A DNA stretch of 64,000 bases from Spirosoma lacussanchae (GCF_005870035.1 NZ_SWJG01000004.1:378604-442603); one strand, 5' to 3'; positions 1-10,182 are shown, numbered from the stretch's first letter. Translations and numbers: made by a program. The notes: generated from the sequence alone by a model not told the origin.

Positions 1-86
1 ACCGTACCGCCCGCGCCTTTATCGACTACACCCTTAATGTAGCGCATCGGTGGATTGGCAGCGAGCAACTGGCCGAAACCAAATAA
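1..86 (+). CDS. 3' end of an unidentified protein (partial)
   Basis: Only the last 28 codons are present. Reading from base 3 gives RTARAFIDYTLNVAHRW followed by about ten residues and a TAA at 84-86. The other two forward frames stop within 45 bases, and a strong bidirectional terminator lies 21 bases downstream, which fits the end of a real gene. The fragment is too short to assign to a family, and its start lies outside the window. Confidence 0.6.
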   Translation, partial: RTARAFIDYTLNVAHRWIGSEQLAETK

Positions 87-107
87 GCCAGCCCCCCAAG
101 ATCTCAT

Positions 108-149
108 AAACAGCAGAGCCCGGAGTTTGCGCTCCGGGCTCTGCTGTTT
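108..149. terminator. Bidirectional intrinsic terminator
   Basis: Perfect 18-bp inverted repeat (108-125 pairing with 132-149) with a 6-base TTTGCG loop. A-rich sequence on one side and TTTA on the other give it U-tract character in both directions. It sits between the end of the upstream gene and the end of the convergent cysteine desulfurase gene. Confidence 0.85.
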
Positions 150-168
150 ATATTCTTTACCCTCACGT

Positions 169-1335
169 CTAAACGAGCCGGGCTTCTTTCTGATACAGCC
201 CGACCAGGGTATCGACCGTATAGTCGATCTCGGCTGCGGTATTGTACTTGCCGAATGAGAACCTGACATAGCCCCGTTCCGAGTCAAGACCTGGCAGTGC
301 CGCCAGCACGTGCGACCCGATAGCTGATCCACTCGAACAGGCCGAGCCACCCGACGCCGATATTTTGGCAATATCCAGGTTGAATAGCAGCATATCACTC
401 ATGTCCGAAGCGGGCAGACTCACATTCAACACCGTATACAGACTCCCGTCTACATTAGCCGAGTCGCCATTAAAGCGTACGTCAGGCATTTTTTCGATCA
501 GTTGCTCGATCATCCGTTGTTTCAGAGCCGTAATATGCTGCCGGTGCGCATCCATATCGCGGTACGCTATTTCCAGAGCTTTGGCCAGCCCCACGATTCC
601 GTATACGTTTTCTGTACCGCCCCTCATGTTTCGCTCCTGGGCTCCGCCATAGATGAACGGGTGAATTTTTGCGCGCTCGGCGTTTACATACAGAAATCCA
701 ACCCCTTTGGGCCCGTGAAATTTATGCCCTGCGCCTACAATGAAATCGACGGGCAGGGTTTGCAGATCATGTCGAAAATGCCCCATGGTCTGCACCGTGT
801 CCGAGTGAAAAATGGCATCGTACTGTCGACATAACCGGCCCACCTGATCCAGATCGAGTAGGTTTCCGATTTCATTATTACCGTGCATGAGCGACACAAA
901 CGAGCGGGGAAAACTGCGGAGCAGCTTTTCGAGATGTTCCAGATCAATATGTCCCCGATCGTCGACGTTGACCAGACTCAGCCGAACCTGTCCCTGCTTC
1001 TGCAGATGCTCGAGGGTGTGCAGTACGGCATGATGCTCAACCGGCGAGGTGATGGCATGGGTGATGCCAAACGTTTCCAGACTGCTGCGGATGGCGGTAT
1101 TGTCGGCCTCCGTACCACCCGAGGTAAAGAAAATCTCGGCTGGAGAGGTATTCAGCAGTGATGCCACCGATTTTCGGGCTTTCTCGATTGCCGTGCGAAC
1201 CTGGCGGCCGTGGTTATGAATAGATGATGGATTGCCAAACTGCTCCGTCATCAGCGGCAGCATGGCGTCCAGTACTTCAGGATCGAGCCGGGTGGTAGCG
1301 GCATTATCGAGATAAACGGGGGCAACAGTTGTCAT
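169..1335 (-). CDS. Cysteine desulfurase (NifS/IscS family)
   Basis: PLP-dependent enzyme that removes sulfur from L-cysteine, yielding alanine and an enzyme persulfide used for Fe-S cluster assembly, tRNA thiolation or similar. The 388 residues match the usual family length. Visible hallmarks are the N-terminal YLDNAATT, SGGTEADN near residue 72, the PLP lysine K205 in GAGHKFHGPKG, and the active-site Cys C333 in SGGSACSSGS. The short catalytic loop is of the NifS/IscS type rather than the SufS type. It is monocistronic here, with no iscU or sufE neighbour, so its acceptor is unknown. An exact TAnnTTTG box lies 35 bases upstream of the ATG. Confidence 0.93.
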   Translation of the reverse strand: MTTVAPVYLDNAATTRLDPEVLDAMLPLMTEQFGNPSSIHNHGRQVRTAIEKARKSVASLLNTSPAEIFFTSGGTEADNTAIRSSLETFGITHAITSPVEHHAVLHTLEHLQKQGQVRLSLVNVDDRGHIDLEHLEKLLRSFPRSFVSLMHGNNEIGNLLDLDQVGRLCRQYDAIFHSDTVQTMGHFRHDLQTLPVDFIVGAGHKFHGPKGVGFLYVNAERAKIHPFIYGGAQERNMRGGTENVYGIVGLAKALEIAYRDMDAHRQHITALKQRMIEQLIEKMPDVRFNGDSANVDGSLYTVLNVSLPASDMSDMLLFNLDIAKISASGGSACSSGSAIGSHVLAALPGLDSERGYVRFSFGKYNTAAEIDYTVDTLVGLYQKEARLV

Positions 1336-1369
1336 TGTCAGTCAGATCGGATGGTAGTACTTACCGTGG

Positions 1370-1377
1370 CAAAGGTA
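1370..1377 (-). promoter_or_regulatory. -7 box of the cysteine desulfurase gene
   Basis: TACCTTTG on the minus strand matches the Bacteroidota -7 consensus TAnnTTTG and would start transcription about 28 bases before the ATG. No clear -33 TTG was seen. Confidence 0.6.
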
Positions 1378-1449
1378 CGGCGTACAGGCCTATCAATGAA
1401 ACACTATACAAGTGACGGACGTTCTGCTAAGACCACCAATCCCGTTTCT

Positions 1450-2361
1450 ATGGATTTTTCGCAGACCTATGACCTCCTCTATACCGATCTGGCCAACTGG
1501 ACCCGGGCGGCTATCCGATTCATTCCCAAAGTAGGCGTTGCTATTCTGCTGCTACTGGCATTTACCTTTCTGTCGCGCTGGATCAGCCGGTGGGTATCCA
1601 GAGGAGTTGACCGATTCAGCAACAACCAGTCGTTAATTAACCTGACAGGAGCGGTAGCGCGCGTAGCCGTCATGGCCATTGGGTTATTCGTTGCCCTGGG
1701 GGTGCTGGGCCTCGACAAAGCGCTGACGTCTCTGCTGGCCGGGGCCGGCGTTATTGCACTGGCCGTGGGGTTTGCCTTCCAGGACCTGACGACCAACTTT
1801 ATTTCGGGCACTATGATTGCGCTGGCCCGGCCCATTCAGGTAGGCGATGTTGTGGAAACCAATGGGTTCACCGGCGAAGTGCTGGATGTAAAACTCCGCT
1901 CCATTGTGCTCAACAATGGCCAGGGACAAACCGTAGAGATTCCGAGTAAAGACGTGTTTCAGAAGCCAATTACCAACTTTTCGCGGATTGGTCTTCGCCG
2001 GATCGAGCTGACCGCCGGCATATCGTATCTCGATGATCTGGCCAAAGCGCAGCAAGTGGCGCAACAGGCCGTCCGGCAACTTCCTTTCGTGCTAGCCGAG
2101 CGGCCGGTAGACCTGCATTATCGGAACTTTGGCGATAATACTATTCAGTTTATGCTTTGGTTCTGGATCAACCCAGCTACCACCAGTGCTCCAGCGGCCC
2201 TGAGTGAAGCGATCAAAGCCGTAAAGCGGGCCTTCGATCAACAGGATATACTGATTGTTTTTGCGGGCCATACGTTCGACCTTAAGCAGAAGCTCGCCAG
2301 CCAGCACGAGGCCGAAGCAGACCGGATCATCTCGGTGCTCCAGCCGGAGAAAGGGAAATAG
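1450..2361 (+). CDS. MscS-family mechanosensitive channel
   Basis: Small-conductance mechanosensitive channel of the inner membrane that releases solutes on hypo-osmotic shock. The 303-residue protein begins with a short amphipathic stretch, then membrane segments (about 21-38 and 65-85) and the Gly/Ala-rich pore helix (LLAGAGVIALAVGFAFQDL). The beta domain follows with FISGTMIALARPIQVGDVVE and the PSKDVF loop, then an alpha/beta C-terminal vestibule. The reading frame stays open further upstream, with ATGs at 1396 and GTG-type starts earlier. I chose 1450 because upstream positions crowd the divergent promoter at 1370-1377 and encode no conserved sequence. Confidence 0.88.
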   Translation: MDFSQTYDLLYTDLANWTRAAIRFIPKVGVAILLLLAFTFLSRWISRWVSRGVDRFSNNQSLINLTGAVARVAVMAIGLFVALGVLGLDKALTSLLAGAGVIALAVGFAFQDLTTNFISGTMIALARPIQVGDVVETNGFTGEVLDVKLRSIVLNNGQGQTVEIPSKDVFQKPITNFSRIGLRRIELTAGISYLDDLAKAQQVAQQAVRQLPFVLAERPVDLHYRNFGDNTIQFMLWFWINPATTSAPAALSEAIKAVKRAFDQQDILIVFAGHTFDLKQKLASQHEAEADRIISVLQPEKGK

Positions 2362-2441
2362 CCGTTGCTTTAAGCCACTCCATATCAACTCATTAACAAA
2401 CAGAACCGTCGCTTAATGAGCCGCACCTGACGCACTTTGCT

Positions 2442-2449
2442 TAAGTTTG
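2442..2449 (+). promoter_or_regulatory. -7 box of the DUF2490 gene
   Basis: TAAGTTTG, an exact TAnnTTTG match 25 bases before the ATG at 2474. Confidence 0.6.
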
Positions 2450-2473
2450 CGGCCTGATAAGGAATAACCGTGC

Positions 2474-3316
2474 ATGCGAACTGTTTTTTTTAGCGTACTC
2501 ATAAGTTTGTCCGGGACGGCTGGTATAGCACAGAATTACCACAATGTGGTGCGCCACCGACCGGTTTTCTGGTCTGAACTGAATCTGGTTTACAAGACCG
2601 CCGGCAAGTGGAGTTTTCAGATGGACCATCAGTACCGGCGGCAATCGAGAGACGAAAATGGGCGCGACCTGAATGTGTTTCGGTATCCCCTTCAGCAGGT
2701 GTTTCGCCCCTGGATCAACTACCAGTTAACCGGCCCTGTCCGTCTTTCGATCTCGCCTATCGGTCTGTGGTGGACTTGGAGCCGCCCGAACGACTTTCAG
2801 CCTTATACTTTTTTTCAGGAAGTCCGAATCATTCCGCAACTAACCATCACCAAACCACTCCCGAAGAGTGAGCTGGTTTACCGGTTTCGCTCCGAGCTGC
2901 GCTGGCCCTCCAGCACCGACACGCTCACCAGCGAATACGTTTTTTTATCGGACGGCGAGTCTGACGATATACTGGCCGATCGATTCAACGTTCGGCTGCG
3001 GGCTATGATTCGGTGGATCAAGCCCGTATTTCAGAAAAACGCGGATAAAACCTGGTATGTACAAACCAGTGCGGAACCCATGGCGGTCATTTCCCGGACA
3101 GCTCGGCGCTTCGACCAGAGCCGGGTGTATGTGGCTTTGGGAAAGCGGCTGCGCGATAATCTGCGGGTCGAGCTCGGGTACCTGAATCAGTTCAACCTGC
3201 AAACCGATCCGATTCAGCAACGGCGAACGTTCCGCTTCAATCACGCCCTGCACGCGTACCTGTATCTGGAAAACCGACGCCGAACGAAAACCAAATCACC
3301 CGTTGGGCCTGAATAA
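2474..3316 (+). CDS. DUF2490 family outer-membrane protein
   Basis: A 280-residue protein with a cleavable signal peptide (MRTVFFSVLISLSGTAGIAQ). The rest is rich in alternating aromatic and charged residues typical of an outer-membrane beta barrel. The spaced W/R pattern (FWSELNLVYKTAGKWSFQMDHQYR, RFRSELRW, VYVALGKRL, RVELGYLNQF) fits DUF2490, a Bacteroidota family of porin-like barrels of unknown function. It appears to be transcribed alone, from its own -7 box to a strong terminator overlapping the stop codon. No ligand or partner can be inferred from the neighbours. Confidence 0.75.
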   Translation: MRTVFFSVLISLSGTAGIAQNYHNVVRHRPVFWSELNLVYKTAGKWSFQMDHQYRRQSRDENGRDLNVFRYPLQQVFRPWINYQLTGPVRLSISPIGLWWTWSRPNDFQPYTFFQEVRIIPQLTITKPLPKSELVYRFRSELRWPSSTDTLTSEYVFLSDGESDDILADRFNVRLRAMIRWIKPVFQKNADKTWYVQTSAEPMAVISRTARRFDQSRVYVALGKRLRDNLRVELGYLNQFNLQTDPIQQRRTFRFNHALHAYLYLENRRRTKTKSPVGPE

Positions 3317-3356
3317 AACAAGCAAGCCGCTGATCAGTCAGCGGCTTGCTTGTTTT
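3315..3356. terminator. Bidirectional intrinsic terminator
   Basis: Perfect 19-bp stem (3315-3333 with 3338-3356) and a TCAG loop. The stem ends in AAAA and TTTT, so it works for both convergent genes. The left arm overlaps the TAA of the DUF2490 gene. Confidence 0.88.
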
Positions 3357-3370
3357 AGAGGAAACCCGGT

Positions 3371-4774
3371 TTAACTGGGCTTGTACTGTTGAATGATCTT
3401 GTAGAGCGCTTTCTGCTTCTCCAGCTCCGGAAAAAACTCAAACAGCTGAACATGAGAATCGTAGTCGAGCGACAAGGCGGCTTCGAGTTGGATCAGCGCT
3501 TCGCGGTAATGACCGGCATGAATCAGGTAAACGGCTGACCGGTAGTACAGGTCGGCTTCGCGCGGCATATCTTCGATCCCATTCTGTATGATCTCGTTAG
3601 CTCGCAGGAAATCGCCCTGATCGAACGGTACCAGCGACCAGGTCAGGTACACATCCGGGTTTTCGGCATCGACTTCGGCGGCTTTCTCGAAGGCTTCAAG
3701 GCTCGACAGCACGTTACCTATTTTGTATTCCGTTTCGGCTACAGCCAGCAGATACTCCCCATTATTATCGTTGAGTTTAACGGCCTTCTGCAAAAACGGC
3801 AACGCTTCGTACCATTTGCCGGTTTCGCTCAGGCATACGCCGATTCCGTACCAGGCTTCGTCCCACATTGGGTCCAGTTTGAGAGCCTCGCGGTATTCTT
3901 TGATGGCTTCCGGCAAACGGTCCTGCTTTTCGAGGCTGGCTCCCAGATGACAATAGGTGTCGGCAGTAGGCTCTTCGTACTTGAGCGTTTCACGGTAACA
4001 GCTTTCCGCCTTCTCGAACAGGCTCAGGTTCATGTACGTATTACCCAGGTTAAAATGAGCCGACGCAAAATCGCTCTTGATAATAACCGCGTAATCGTAG
4101 GCTTCGGCCGCTTCCGGATAGCGGGCCAGTTTGCTATACGCTATTCCGATGTTGTACCAGGCATTGTACGAGTACGGATCCGCATCGATTAGTTGCTGGT
4201 AATAGGCCAGGCTGTTCTCCAGCTCGCCCGTAACGTCGAGACAAAAAGCCAGCTCGTATAGCGCGTTTTCGTTATTAATATTTAGCGCTATCGACTTCTT
4301 GTACTGGGTAATGGCTTCGTCGTACTTACCCCAGTTCTGATAACTCTGACCGAGTTGAAATAAGATATCTTCCTTTTCGTCAGCGCGGTCGAGCAGATCT
4401 TCCAGCACTGAAATTGATTCTTCATACCGACCGGCCATGTTCAGAACGGACCCCTGCATAAAGGGCACGTCGAGATCACCCGGATTAAACAACGAAGCCC
4501 GTTCCAGTAACTCCAGCGATTCATCGAACCGTTGGTAGTTGGCCAGAATCTGGGCTTTATCGAGCATTAGTTCCAGCGCGTACGGAAAGTTTTCCAGACC
4601 GGCCTCGGCGGCTTTAAACGCCTTGTCTAGATCACCCTGGTTGAGGTAATGTTCAACCATTTGCTCATAGACGTCCAGATCGAAAAACTGACTCTGCTGC
4701 TGATCCAGCATTTGCTCAAAACGCCGGATTGATTCTTTTATGTCACCTTCTCGTTCCTCGAACTCTTGCTCCAT
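3371..4774 (-). CDS. Tetratricopeptide repeat protein
   Basis: Acidic 467-residue protein made almost wholly of about a dozen 34-residue TPR units. Repeated patterns such as YNIGIAYSKLARYPEAAEAYDYA, HFNLGNTYMNLSLFEKAESCY and WYGIGVCLSETGKWYEALPFL show the W/L-G-Y-A-P spacing. There is no signal peptide or membrane segment, so a cytoplasmic scaffold is likely. Similar long TPR proteins are common in Cytophagales. It is followed by the shared terminator at 3315-3356; the upstream SDR gene is co-oriented but 160 bases away, so co-transcription is uncertain. Partner proteins cannot be named. Confidence 0.85.
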   Translation of the reverse strand: MEQEFEEREGDIKESIRRFEQMLDQQQSQFFDLDVYEQMVEHYLNQGDLDKAFKAAEAGLENFPYALELMLDKAQILANYQRFDESLELLERASLFNPGDLDVPFMQGSVLNMAGRYEESISVLEDLLDRADEKEDILFQLGQSYQNWGKYDEAITQYKKSIALNINNENALYELAFCLDVTGELENSLAYYQQLIDADPYSYNAWYNIGIAYSKLARYPEAAEAYDYAVIIKSDFASAHFNLGNTYMNLSLFEKAESCYRETLKYEEPTADTYCHLGASLEKQDRLPEAIKEYREALKLDPMWDEAWYGIGVCLSETGKWYEALPFLQKAVKLNDNNGEYLLAVAETEYKIGNVLSSLEAFEKAAEVDAENPDVYLTWSLVPFDQGDFLRANEIIQNGIEDMPREADLYYRSAVYLIHAGHYREALIQLEAALSLDYDSHVQLFEFFPELEKQKALYKIIQQYKPS

Positions 4775-4933
4775 GCTATTGCCTTAAAATTGTGGGGCGG
4801 ATAGGGGCCGCAGCCATTGGCGCGGTTTATCCTTTGGCAGTGAAATTTAAACCAAAAAAACGAAACTGCAACACCGTGATTCAAAAAATTACGAACCGTT
4901 CTCTTTGCCCAATTAAGCCGCTTTTTGGCTTTT

Positions 4934-5950
4934 TCAGCTCCTTGAAATGGAGTGAGCAATGCGTTGCAGCGTCTGGTTTAACGGACGGTATTGAAACCCA
5001 GCCACCTGCTCTATTTTCTGACCTTCATACCGGTATGACAAACTGGCCGACCGGGCTGTTTCGCGGGTGATTAACGGGGGTTTGCCCGTAACCCAGGCGC
5101 GAACTGCCTCCAGCGGCCATAGCCATTGCGTCAGTACAGGAGCTATTCGTAGCGTAGGCGGCCGTTTGCCCAATACATCTGCCAATTGTTCTAACAAAGA
5201 TCGGTACGGAATGGTGCCTGCATTCAGGATATAGCGCTGGGCCGTTACTTCAGCCTGCATGAGCCAGAACAGCGATTCGACCACATCCAGCACATCGACA
5301 TAGTTGACAAGCCCTGCCGGGTAAAAGGGCCGTTCGTTATTTACGTAGTTGACCAGTTGCAGGCTGCTCCGGCTCCAGTCGCCGACCCCCAGCACGATAC
5401 TGGGGCAAACCATGACGGCGTTTAATCCTTCCGCTACCCCGCGCCAGACTTCGAGTTCGGCCCGGTATTTCGACTTGGCGTATGCCGAATTATTCGGTGA
5501 TTCTTCCCACTTCTGCGTCTCGTTAACGACTACGGCTTCGCCCGGTTTTGTGCCTTTGGCCGTTGGTCGACCCAGGGCGGCTACGGAACTAACATAGCCC
5601 AGCTTACGTACGCCAGCCTTCAGACATACATTGACCACATTAGCCGTACCCTCCACATTGATCTGGTCCATCAGGTATCTGTCTTTCGGAACGAATGACA
5701 CAATAGCAGCCGCGTGAATGACGTCTACACCGGGAGCAATAGCGGTTTCCAAGGCCGGAATGTCAAGTACATCCCCTTCGACCCAGACAATCTGATCGGC
5801 AACGTCGGTCAGCATACCGTATCCTTTTCCGGGTCTGACCAGGGCCGAGACCGTATAACCCGCCTGCAGGTACTGGCGGGCTATGTGAGAGCCGATAAAT
5901 CCGGTTGCTCCCGTAATAAAAACCGAATTAGTGCGTAGCGGTGAGGTCAA
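4934..5950 (-). CDS. NAD-dependent epimerase/dehydratase (extended SDR)
   Basis: Extended short-chain dehydrogenase of 338 residues. The nucleotide-binding [10 protein letters not shown] motif is at 13-22, the GDVLD acidic motif near 59, and the catalytic pair Y157/K161 in [10 protein letters not shown]. It resembles the dihydroflavonol-4-reductase/NDP-sugar epimerase group; the substrate cannot be told from sequence. The start is a TTG: no in-frame ATG or GTG lies between it and the upstream stop, and the Rossmann motif begins only a dozen residues in. It is divergent from metG. Confidence 0.82.
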   Translation of the reverse strand: MTSPLRTNSVFITGATGFIGSHIARQYLQAGYTVSALVRPGKGYGMLTDVADQIVWVEGDVLDIPALETAIAPGVDVIHAAAIVSFVPKDRYLMDQINVEGTANVVNVCLKAGVRKLGYVSSVAALGRPTAKGTKPGEAVVVNETQKWEESPNNSAYAKSKYRAELEVWRGVAEGLNAVMVCPSIVLGVGDWSRSSLQLVNYVNNERPFYPAGLVNYVDVLDVVESLFWLMQAEVTAQRYILNAGTIPYRSLLEQLADVLGKRPPTLRIAPVLTQWLWPLEAVRAWVTGKPPLITRETARSASLSYRYEGQKIEQVAGFQYRPLNQTLQRIAHSISRS

Positions 5951-6065
5951 TGGATAGTAAGATTTCGAACCAGTTCACGAAATTATTCTTCCAGTAGATG
6001 GTGTTCTCCATCGCGGCCTGGCATTGCTGTGTGCGTAAACATAACAACGTTCGGCCCTGAATTGC

Positions 6066-6073
6066 TAATTTTG
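6066..6073 (+). promoter_or_regulatory. -7 box of metG
   Basis: TAATTTTG, an exact TAnnTTTG match about 85 bases before the metG ATG. No S-box or T-box-like structure was recognised in the leader. Confidence 0.5.
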
Positions 6074-6157
6074 CGGGCCAAAACGGTTTTCGACGCTCCG
6101 GTTACGGTCGGGCGCCGAACTGCTATATCGTACTTAACGGCCGTATACCCTCTACAC

Positions 6158-8209
6158 ATGTCTCTCGAAAATCCCCAACGATACACCGTCACAGCGGCTC
6201 TGATCTACGCCAACGGGCCAATTCATATTGGTCACCTGGCCGGCTGTTACCTGCCAGCCGACATTTACGTACGCTACCTGCGGGCCACGGGTAAAGACGT
6301 GGCTTTCATTAGCGGCACCGACGAACATGGCGTTCCCATCACGATTCGGGCCAAAAAAGAAGGGCTGACGCCCCAGCAGGTGGTCGACAAATACTACGGA
6401 CAGATCAAACAGGCATTCGCTGACTTTGGAATATCCTTCGATATTTATTCACGAACGTCGAGCCCGATTCACCACCAGACGTCGCAGGCGTTTTTCACGA
6501 CCTTATACGACAAAGGCGATTTCGACGAAGAAGTGACGGAGCAGTACTACGATGAGGTGGCCAATCAGTTTCTGGCCGATCGGTACATTGTAGGCACTTG
6601 CCCCGTTTGTGGCAACCCCGGCGCCTACGGCGACCAGTGCGAACGCTGCGGCACCGCCCTGAGCCCACTCGAGCTGATAGACCCCCACTCGACTCTCTCG
6701 GGATCGAAACCGGTGCTGCGCCAGACCCGGAACTGGAACCTGCCGCTGGACCGAATGCAGCCGGCTATCGAGAACTTCGTCAACGGCCACCCCGAGTGGA
6801 AGACAAATGTGCTGGGCCAATGCCAGTCGTGGCTGAAAGAAGGACTGCGTCCCCGCGCCATGACCCGTGACCTCGACTGGGGCGTCAGCGTTCCCCTGCC
6901 CGATGCCGAAGGTAAAGTGCTCTACGTCTGGTTCGACGCCCCAATCGGCTATATCTCGATGACCAAGGAATGGGCCGCCCAGCAGGGACGCGACTGGGAA
7001 CTCTACTGGCGCGATGACCATTCCAAACTGGTTCATTTCATCGGCAAGGATAACATCGTTTTCCACTGCATTATTTTCCCGGCCATGCTGATGGCGGAAG
7101 GTTCGTTTATCCTGCCCGACAATGTGCCTGCCAACGAATTCATGAATCTGGAGGGCGACAAAATCAGCACCTCCCGGAACTGGGCCGTCTGGCTGCATGA
7201 GTACCTCGATGAGTTGCCCGGCAAGCAGGATGTGTTACGCTACGTGCTGGCTGCCAATGCTCCCGAGACTAAAGATTCTGAGTTCACCTGGAAAGACTTT
7301 CAGACGCGAAATAACGCCGAACTAGTGGGTATTTTCGGCAACTTCGTCAATCGCGCCGTGGTGTTGACCCAAAAGTTCTGCGACAACCGGGTACCGGTTC
7401 GGGGCGACCTGACCGACTACGACCGGAGCGTGCTGGACGAGCTGGCTCAGTTTCCTGACCGCATTGGGCAATCGATTGAGCAGTACCGATTCCGCGAGGC
7501 ACTCGGCCATCTGATCGATCTGGCCCGGCTCGGAAATAAATACCTGGCCGAAACCGAGCCCTGGAAGGTGATCAAGACCGATCCGGCCCGGGTACATACC
7601 ATCCTGAACCTGGCGCTGCAGATTGCGGCCAACCTGGCTATCGTCTCCGAGCCTTTCCTGCCGTTTACGGCCCGGAAGCTTTGTGATCAGCTCCGGATTC
7701 AAGACCGGCTCGACTGGCAGAACGCGGGCCGGGCCGACCTGCTGGTAGCCGGTCATGAACTGGGCCAAAGCGAGCTGCTGTTCGCCAAGATCGAAGATGA
7801 GGAGATCAACAAACAGATTCAGAAATTACAGAATGCCAAACGCATGAACGAATTAGAAACCAAAACCGTACCGCCCCTGCGCGACGAAATCACCTACGAC
7901 GATTTTGCCAAAATGGATATCCGCATTGGTACCATCACCGAGGCCGAACGGGTGCCTAAAAGTGATAAGCTGCTGAAGCTGAAAGTAGACGACGGTATGG
8001 GCGGACGGCAGATTCTGAGCGGCATTGCCAAGCATTTTTCGCCCGAAGAGATCATCGGTAAACAGGTAACCTTTCTGGCCAACCTGGCTCCTCGCAAAAT
8101 GATGGGCTTCGAGTCGCAGGGAATGATCCTGATGGCTGAAGACCGAGACGGCAAGCTAGCCCTCATCGCCCCTGGCGATGTCGTCTGGAACGGCGGTACG
8201 GTCTCCTGA
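6158..8209 (+). CDS. metG: Methionyl-tRNA synthetase
   Basis: Class I aminoacyl-tRNA synthetase charging tRNA-Met. The 683 residues contain HIGH at 23-26, a Cys4 zinc knuckle (C148, C151, C161, C164), and the KMSKS-equivalent KISTS at 335-339 in [13 protein letters not shown]. An anticodon-binding helical domain follows, then a C-terminal EMAP/Trbp111-like tRNA-binding domain (about 575-683, [20 protein letters not shown]) that usually makes the enzyme dimeric. The reading frame is open for 43 more codons upstream, but that part contains the promoter box and no conserved sequence, so the ATG before [11 protein letters not shown] is used. Transcribed alone and followed by a hairpin terminator. 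Confidence 0.97.
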   Translation: MSLENPQRYTVTAALIYANGPIHIGHLAGCYLPADIYVRYLRATGKDVAFISGTDEHGVPITIRAKKEGLTPQQVVDKYYGQIKQAFADFGISFDIYSRTSSPIHHQTSQAFFTTLYDKGDFDEEVTEQYYDEVANQFLADRYIVGTCPVCGNPGAYGDQCERCGTALSPLELIDPHSTLSGSKPVLRQTRNWNLPLDRMQPAIENFVNGHPEWKTNVLGQCQSWLKEGLRPRAMTRDLDWGVSVPLPDAEGKVLYVWFDAPIGYISMTKEWAAQQGRDWELYWRDDHSKLVHFIGKDNIVFHCIIFPAMLMAEGSFILPDNVPANEFMNLEGDKISTSRNWAVWLHEYLDELPGKQDVLRYVLAANAPETKDSEFTWKDFQTRNNAELVGIFGNFVNRAVVLTQKFCDNRVPVRGDLTDYDRSVLDELAQFPDRIGQSIEQYRFREALGHLIDLARLGNKYLAETEPWKVIKTDPARVHTILNLALQIAANLAIVSEPFLPFTARKLCDQLRIQDRLDWQNAGRADLLVAGHELGQSELLFAKIEDEEINKQIQKLQNAKRMNELETKTVPPLRDEITYDDFAKMDIRIGTITEAERVPKSDKLLKLKVDDGMGGRQILSGIAKHFSPEEIIGKQVTFLANLAPRKMMGFESQGMILMAEDRDGKLALIAPGDVVWNGGTVS

Positions 8210-8217
8210 GTAACTTG

Positions 8218-8247
8218 AGAGGAGCCAGCTTGTAAGCTGGCTCCTCT
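8218..8247 (+). terminator. metG terminator
   Basis: Inverted repeat AGAGGAGCCAGCTT/AAGCTGGCTCCTCT (8218-8231 with 8234-8247) directly after the stop, followed by TCTTTTAA. The centre must open to form a loop of about 6 bases. Confidence 0.75.
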
Positions 8248-8251
8248 TCTT

Positions 8252-8713
8252 TTAATCTGATAGGGGTTCGCCATCGGTCTTAAGCGCTCGCTTCCGGCTG
8301 CCAACAATCTGGCTGTCCAGCGTCTTGCTATACAGCCAAACAGGTTCGTATACAGTGACGCCCTGCCCAACGATCCGACTCCGCGTGACTACGTATTCGA
8401 CCACCTCACTTACGCGTACGACCTGGTAGAACGATTTACGGAAATGGCGCCATACGTTTCCTTTCCCATCAGAGTAACCCCAAATCTCGTGCTGGGGTAT
8501 TTTCTTTTGCGTCCCATCACGCAGGGTAACTTTTACGGTTCTCCCCAACAGTAAACCGCCTGGCTTTATCCGGCGTATCGAGTCGACAAGGCTAACCCGA
8601 TTGATATCCGCGCTGGCGTATAACAGCCGGTTGGGCTGTAGGGTAAGTGTTGACCCGGCTTTAGGCGAGCACCCGGCCAGTAAAATGAAAGCGAAAGCGA
8701 CGTACCTTTTCAT
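8252..8713 (-). CDS. Small lipoprotein of unknown function
   Basis: 153-residue protein beginning with a lipoprotein signal (MKRYVAFAFILLAGC, lipobox LAGC, Cys15), so it should be anchored in the envelope. The mature part is basic and beta-rich (LLLGRTVKVTLRDGTQKKIPQHEIWGYSDGKGNVWRHF), which could be a small sheet domain. I do not recognise a family. It lies 58 bases downstream of the co-oriented DUF2264 gene and converges on metG. Confidence 0.7.
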   Translation of the reverse strand: MKRYVAFAFILLAGCSPKAGSTLTLQPNRLLYASADINRVSLVDSIRRIKPGGLLLGRTVKVTLRDGTQKKIPQHEIWGYSDGKGNVWRHFRKSFYQVVRVSEVVEYVVTRSRIVGQGVTVYEPVWLYSKTLDSQIVGSRKRALKTDGEPLSD

Positions 8714-8771
8714 GAGCCAATTGGTTATAGAGGTTGGGCAACAGCAAGTAAGTCAAATCGATATGGGCGGT

Positions 8772-10028
8772 TTACCCTTTGATAGCGTGATCGGCTTTAA
8801 CGTCCTGACCAGACCAGATTTTTCGGGCCGTCCAGTCGGTTGCCGGACCCGACCAGAACGGATCGGTTGCGGGTAACCCTAACGGCAGGAAAGCGACAGA
8901 ACACAGGTACAAACTTCCTGTAGAAATATAGGTTTCGCCGATGGACGGCTGGTGACCACACAACCCAATTCGGAGCCATCCTTTGGCGTCAAATGTGCCG
9001 GGGGCATCCAGAGTCCGGTGCATAACCGCCGTCAGGGCTGAGCGGACCTGAGCGGGTGGTAATTCAGGCGGCAGGCTCTGTTGAAGCGCCACTTGGGCCA
9101 GCAGCTGAAACGCCCCGCACCGATAGGCCAGCGACCGGCCAAAGGCGGCAAACGACCCATCGGCATGGATAAGCCGCTCCTGTACGATGGCGTACCGCTG
9201 GGCGCGGCCCAGCAACGTCTCCAGCAGGTTTTTATCCGCTTTGCCAGCATCGACCACCGTCCGAACCACATCCAGTAACATGGGCTGAATGACGTAGCTG
9301 TTGTAATAATCCCAGTGGAAATCGGGACCGTCGCCGTACACGCCATCGCCCTTGTACCAGGCCTGGTGTTGACGAATGGCATAATCCATACGCATCTCAT
9401 CGCCCGAGCCGGTATACTTCAGCAGAGCCGCTTCTACCATCGCACTGAACAGCAGCCAGTTGTTGTAGCCCGGCTTGATAACCCGACTGGCTTGCAGGGC
9501 CCGTACCAGATTGACCTGTTCAGTCGCGCTCAGGGCCTGCCACAGCCGGGGCGATCGAATCAGGCCGTGGGCCAGAAAAGCTGCGTCGACCAGCGGCTGG
9601 CCGTTTTTGGTGAAGTTCAGGTAATCAGGCGAATTGGGATCTACCCCATTGGCAATAGCCTGACGGGCGAGTGCCAGGTACCGCTGGCGCAACTGACTCT
9701 CGGCCCCGTCTGGGGTGTTTAACTCCAGCCAGGGAGCCAGCCCCGCCATCGTGCGACCGAGCGCTTCGAGATGCGACACGGCCCGGCGCCCCATCTCCTG
9801 CCCGGCTGCCGACTCGACGGGCATCGTTGCCTTCAGCCGGTTTTGGGCCAGCGCCGACAGGACCGGGTCGGCCACCGCCAGTATCGTTTTTACCCAGTAC
9901 GCCCGATCGTCCTGGCCGGTTGTCAGTACATGGCCAGGCTGACGTGCAGGGTCGCCCGGGCGTTCATTACCAATCTGCCAGCTTACCGGTAGCGCCGTAA
10001 CGAGCCGGGTAAATAACCGCCGTTTCAT
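8772..10028 (-). CDS. DUF2264 domain-containing protein
   Basis: A 418-residue protein with a DUF2264 (alpha/alpha-barrel, glycoside-hydrolase-like) pattern. The start of the domain, RAYWVKTILAVADPVLSALAQNRLKATMPVES, and the later stretches DGPDFHWDYYNSYVIQPMLLDVV and HADGSFAAFGRSLAYRCGAFQLL match what I remember of the family. Its fold resembles uronate/unsaturated-glucuronyl hydrolases, but no activity is established. The N-terminus is basic (MKRRLFTRLVTALPVS) and may be a weak Tat-like or Sec signal. A second 60-residue lipoprotein gene follows on the same strand. Confidence 0.75.
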   Translation of the reverse strand: MKRRLFTRLVTALPVSWQIGNERPGDPARQPGHVLTTGQDDRAYWVKTILAVADPVLSALAQNRLKATMPVESAAGQEMGRRAVSHLEALGRTMAGLAPWLELNTPDGAESQLRQRYLALARQAIANGVDPNSPDYLNFTKNGQPLVDAAFLAHGLIRSPRLWQALSATEQVNLVRALQASRVIKPGYNNWLLFSAMVEAALLKYTGSGDEMRMDYAIRQHQAWYKGDGVYGDGPDFHWDYYNSYVIQPMLLDVVRTVVDAGKADKNLLETLLGRAQRYAIVQERLIHADGSFAAFGRSLAYRCGAFQLLAQVALQQSLPPELPPAQVRSALTAVMHRTLDAPGTFDAKGWLRIGLCGHQPSIGETYISTGSLYLCSVAFLPLGLPATDPFWSGPATDWTARKIWSGQDVKADHAIKG

Positions 10029-10182
10029 AAATCAGATTTCAGTCAGATGTTTCAGAAGTAAAGCACACCGGCTGATTTCTTACTGTTTCCCGCCGTGGCT
10101 AATGGCCAAATCCGGCACGGGCTGAAACGTTCGACCCACCAACGCTGTTACCCGATTATACGCCCCCTATTGACACGCCCCA

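Noticed and set aside
5951-6157. S-adenosylmethionine riboswitch or T-box before metG
   Set aside because: No matching conserved core was visible in the short leader.
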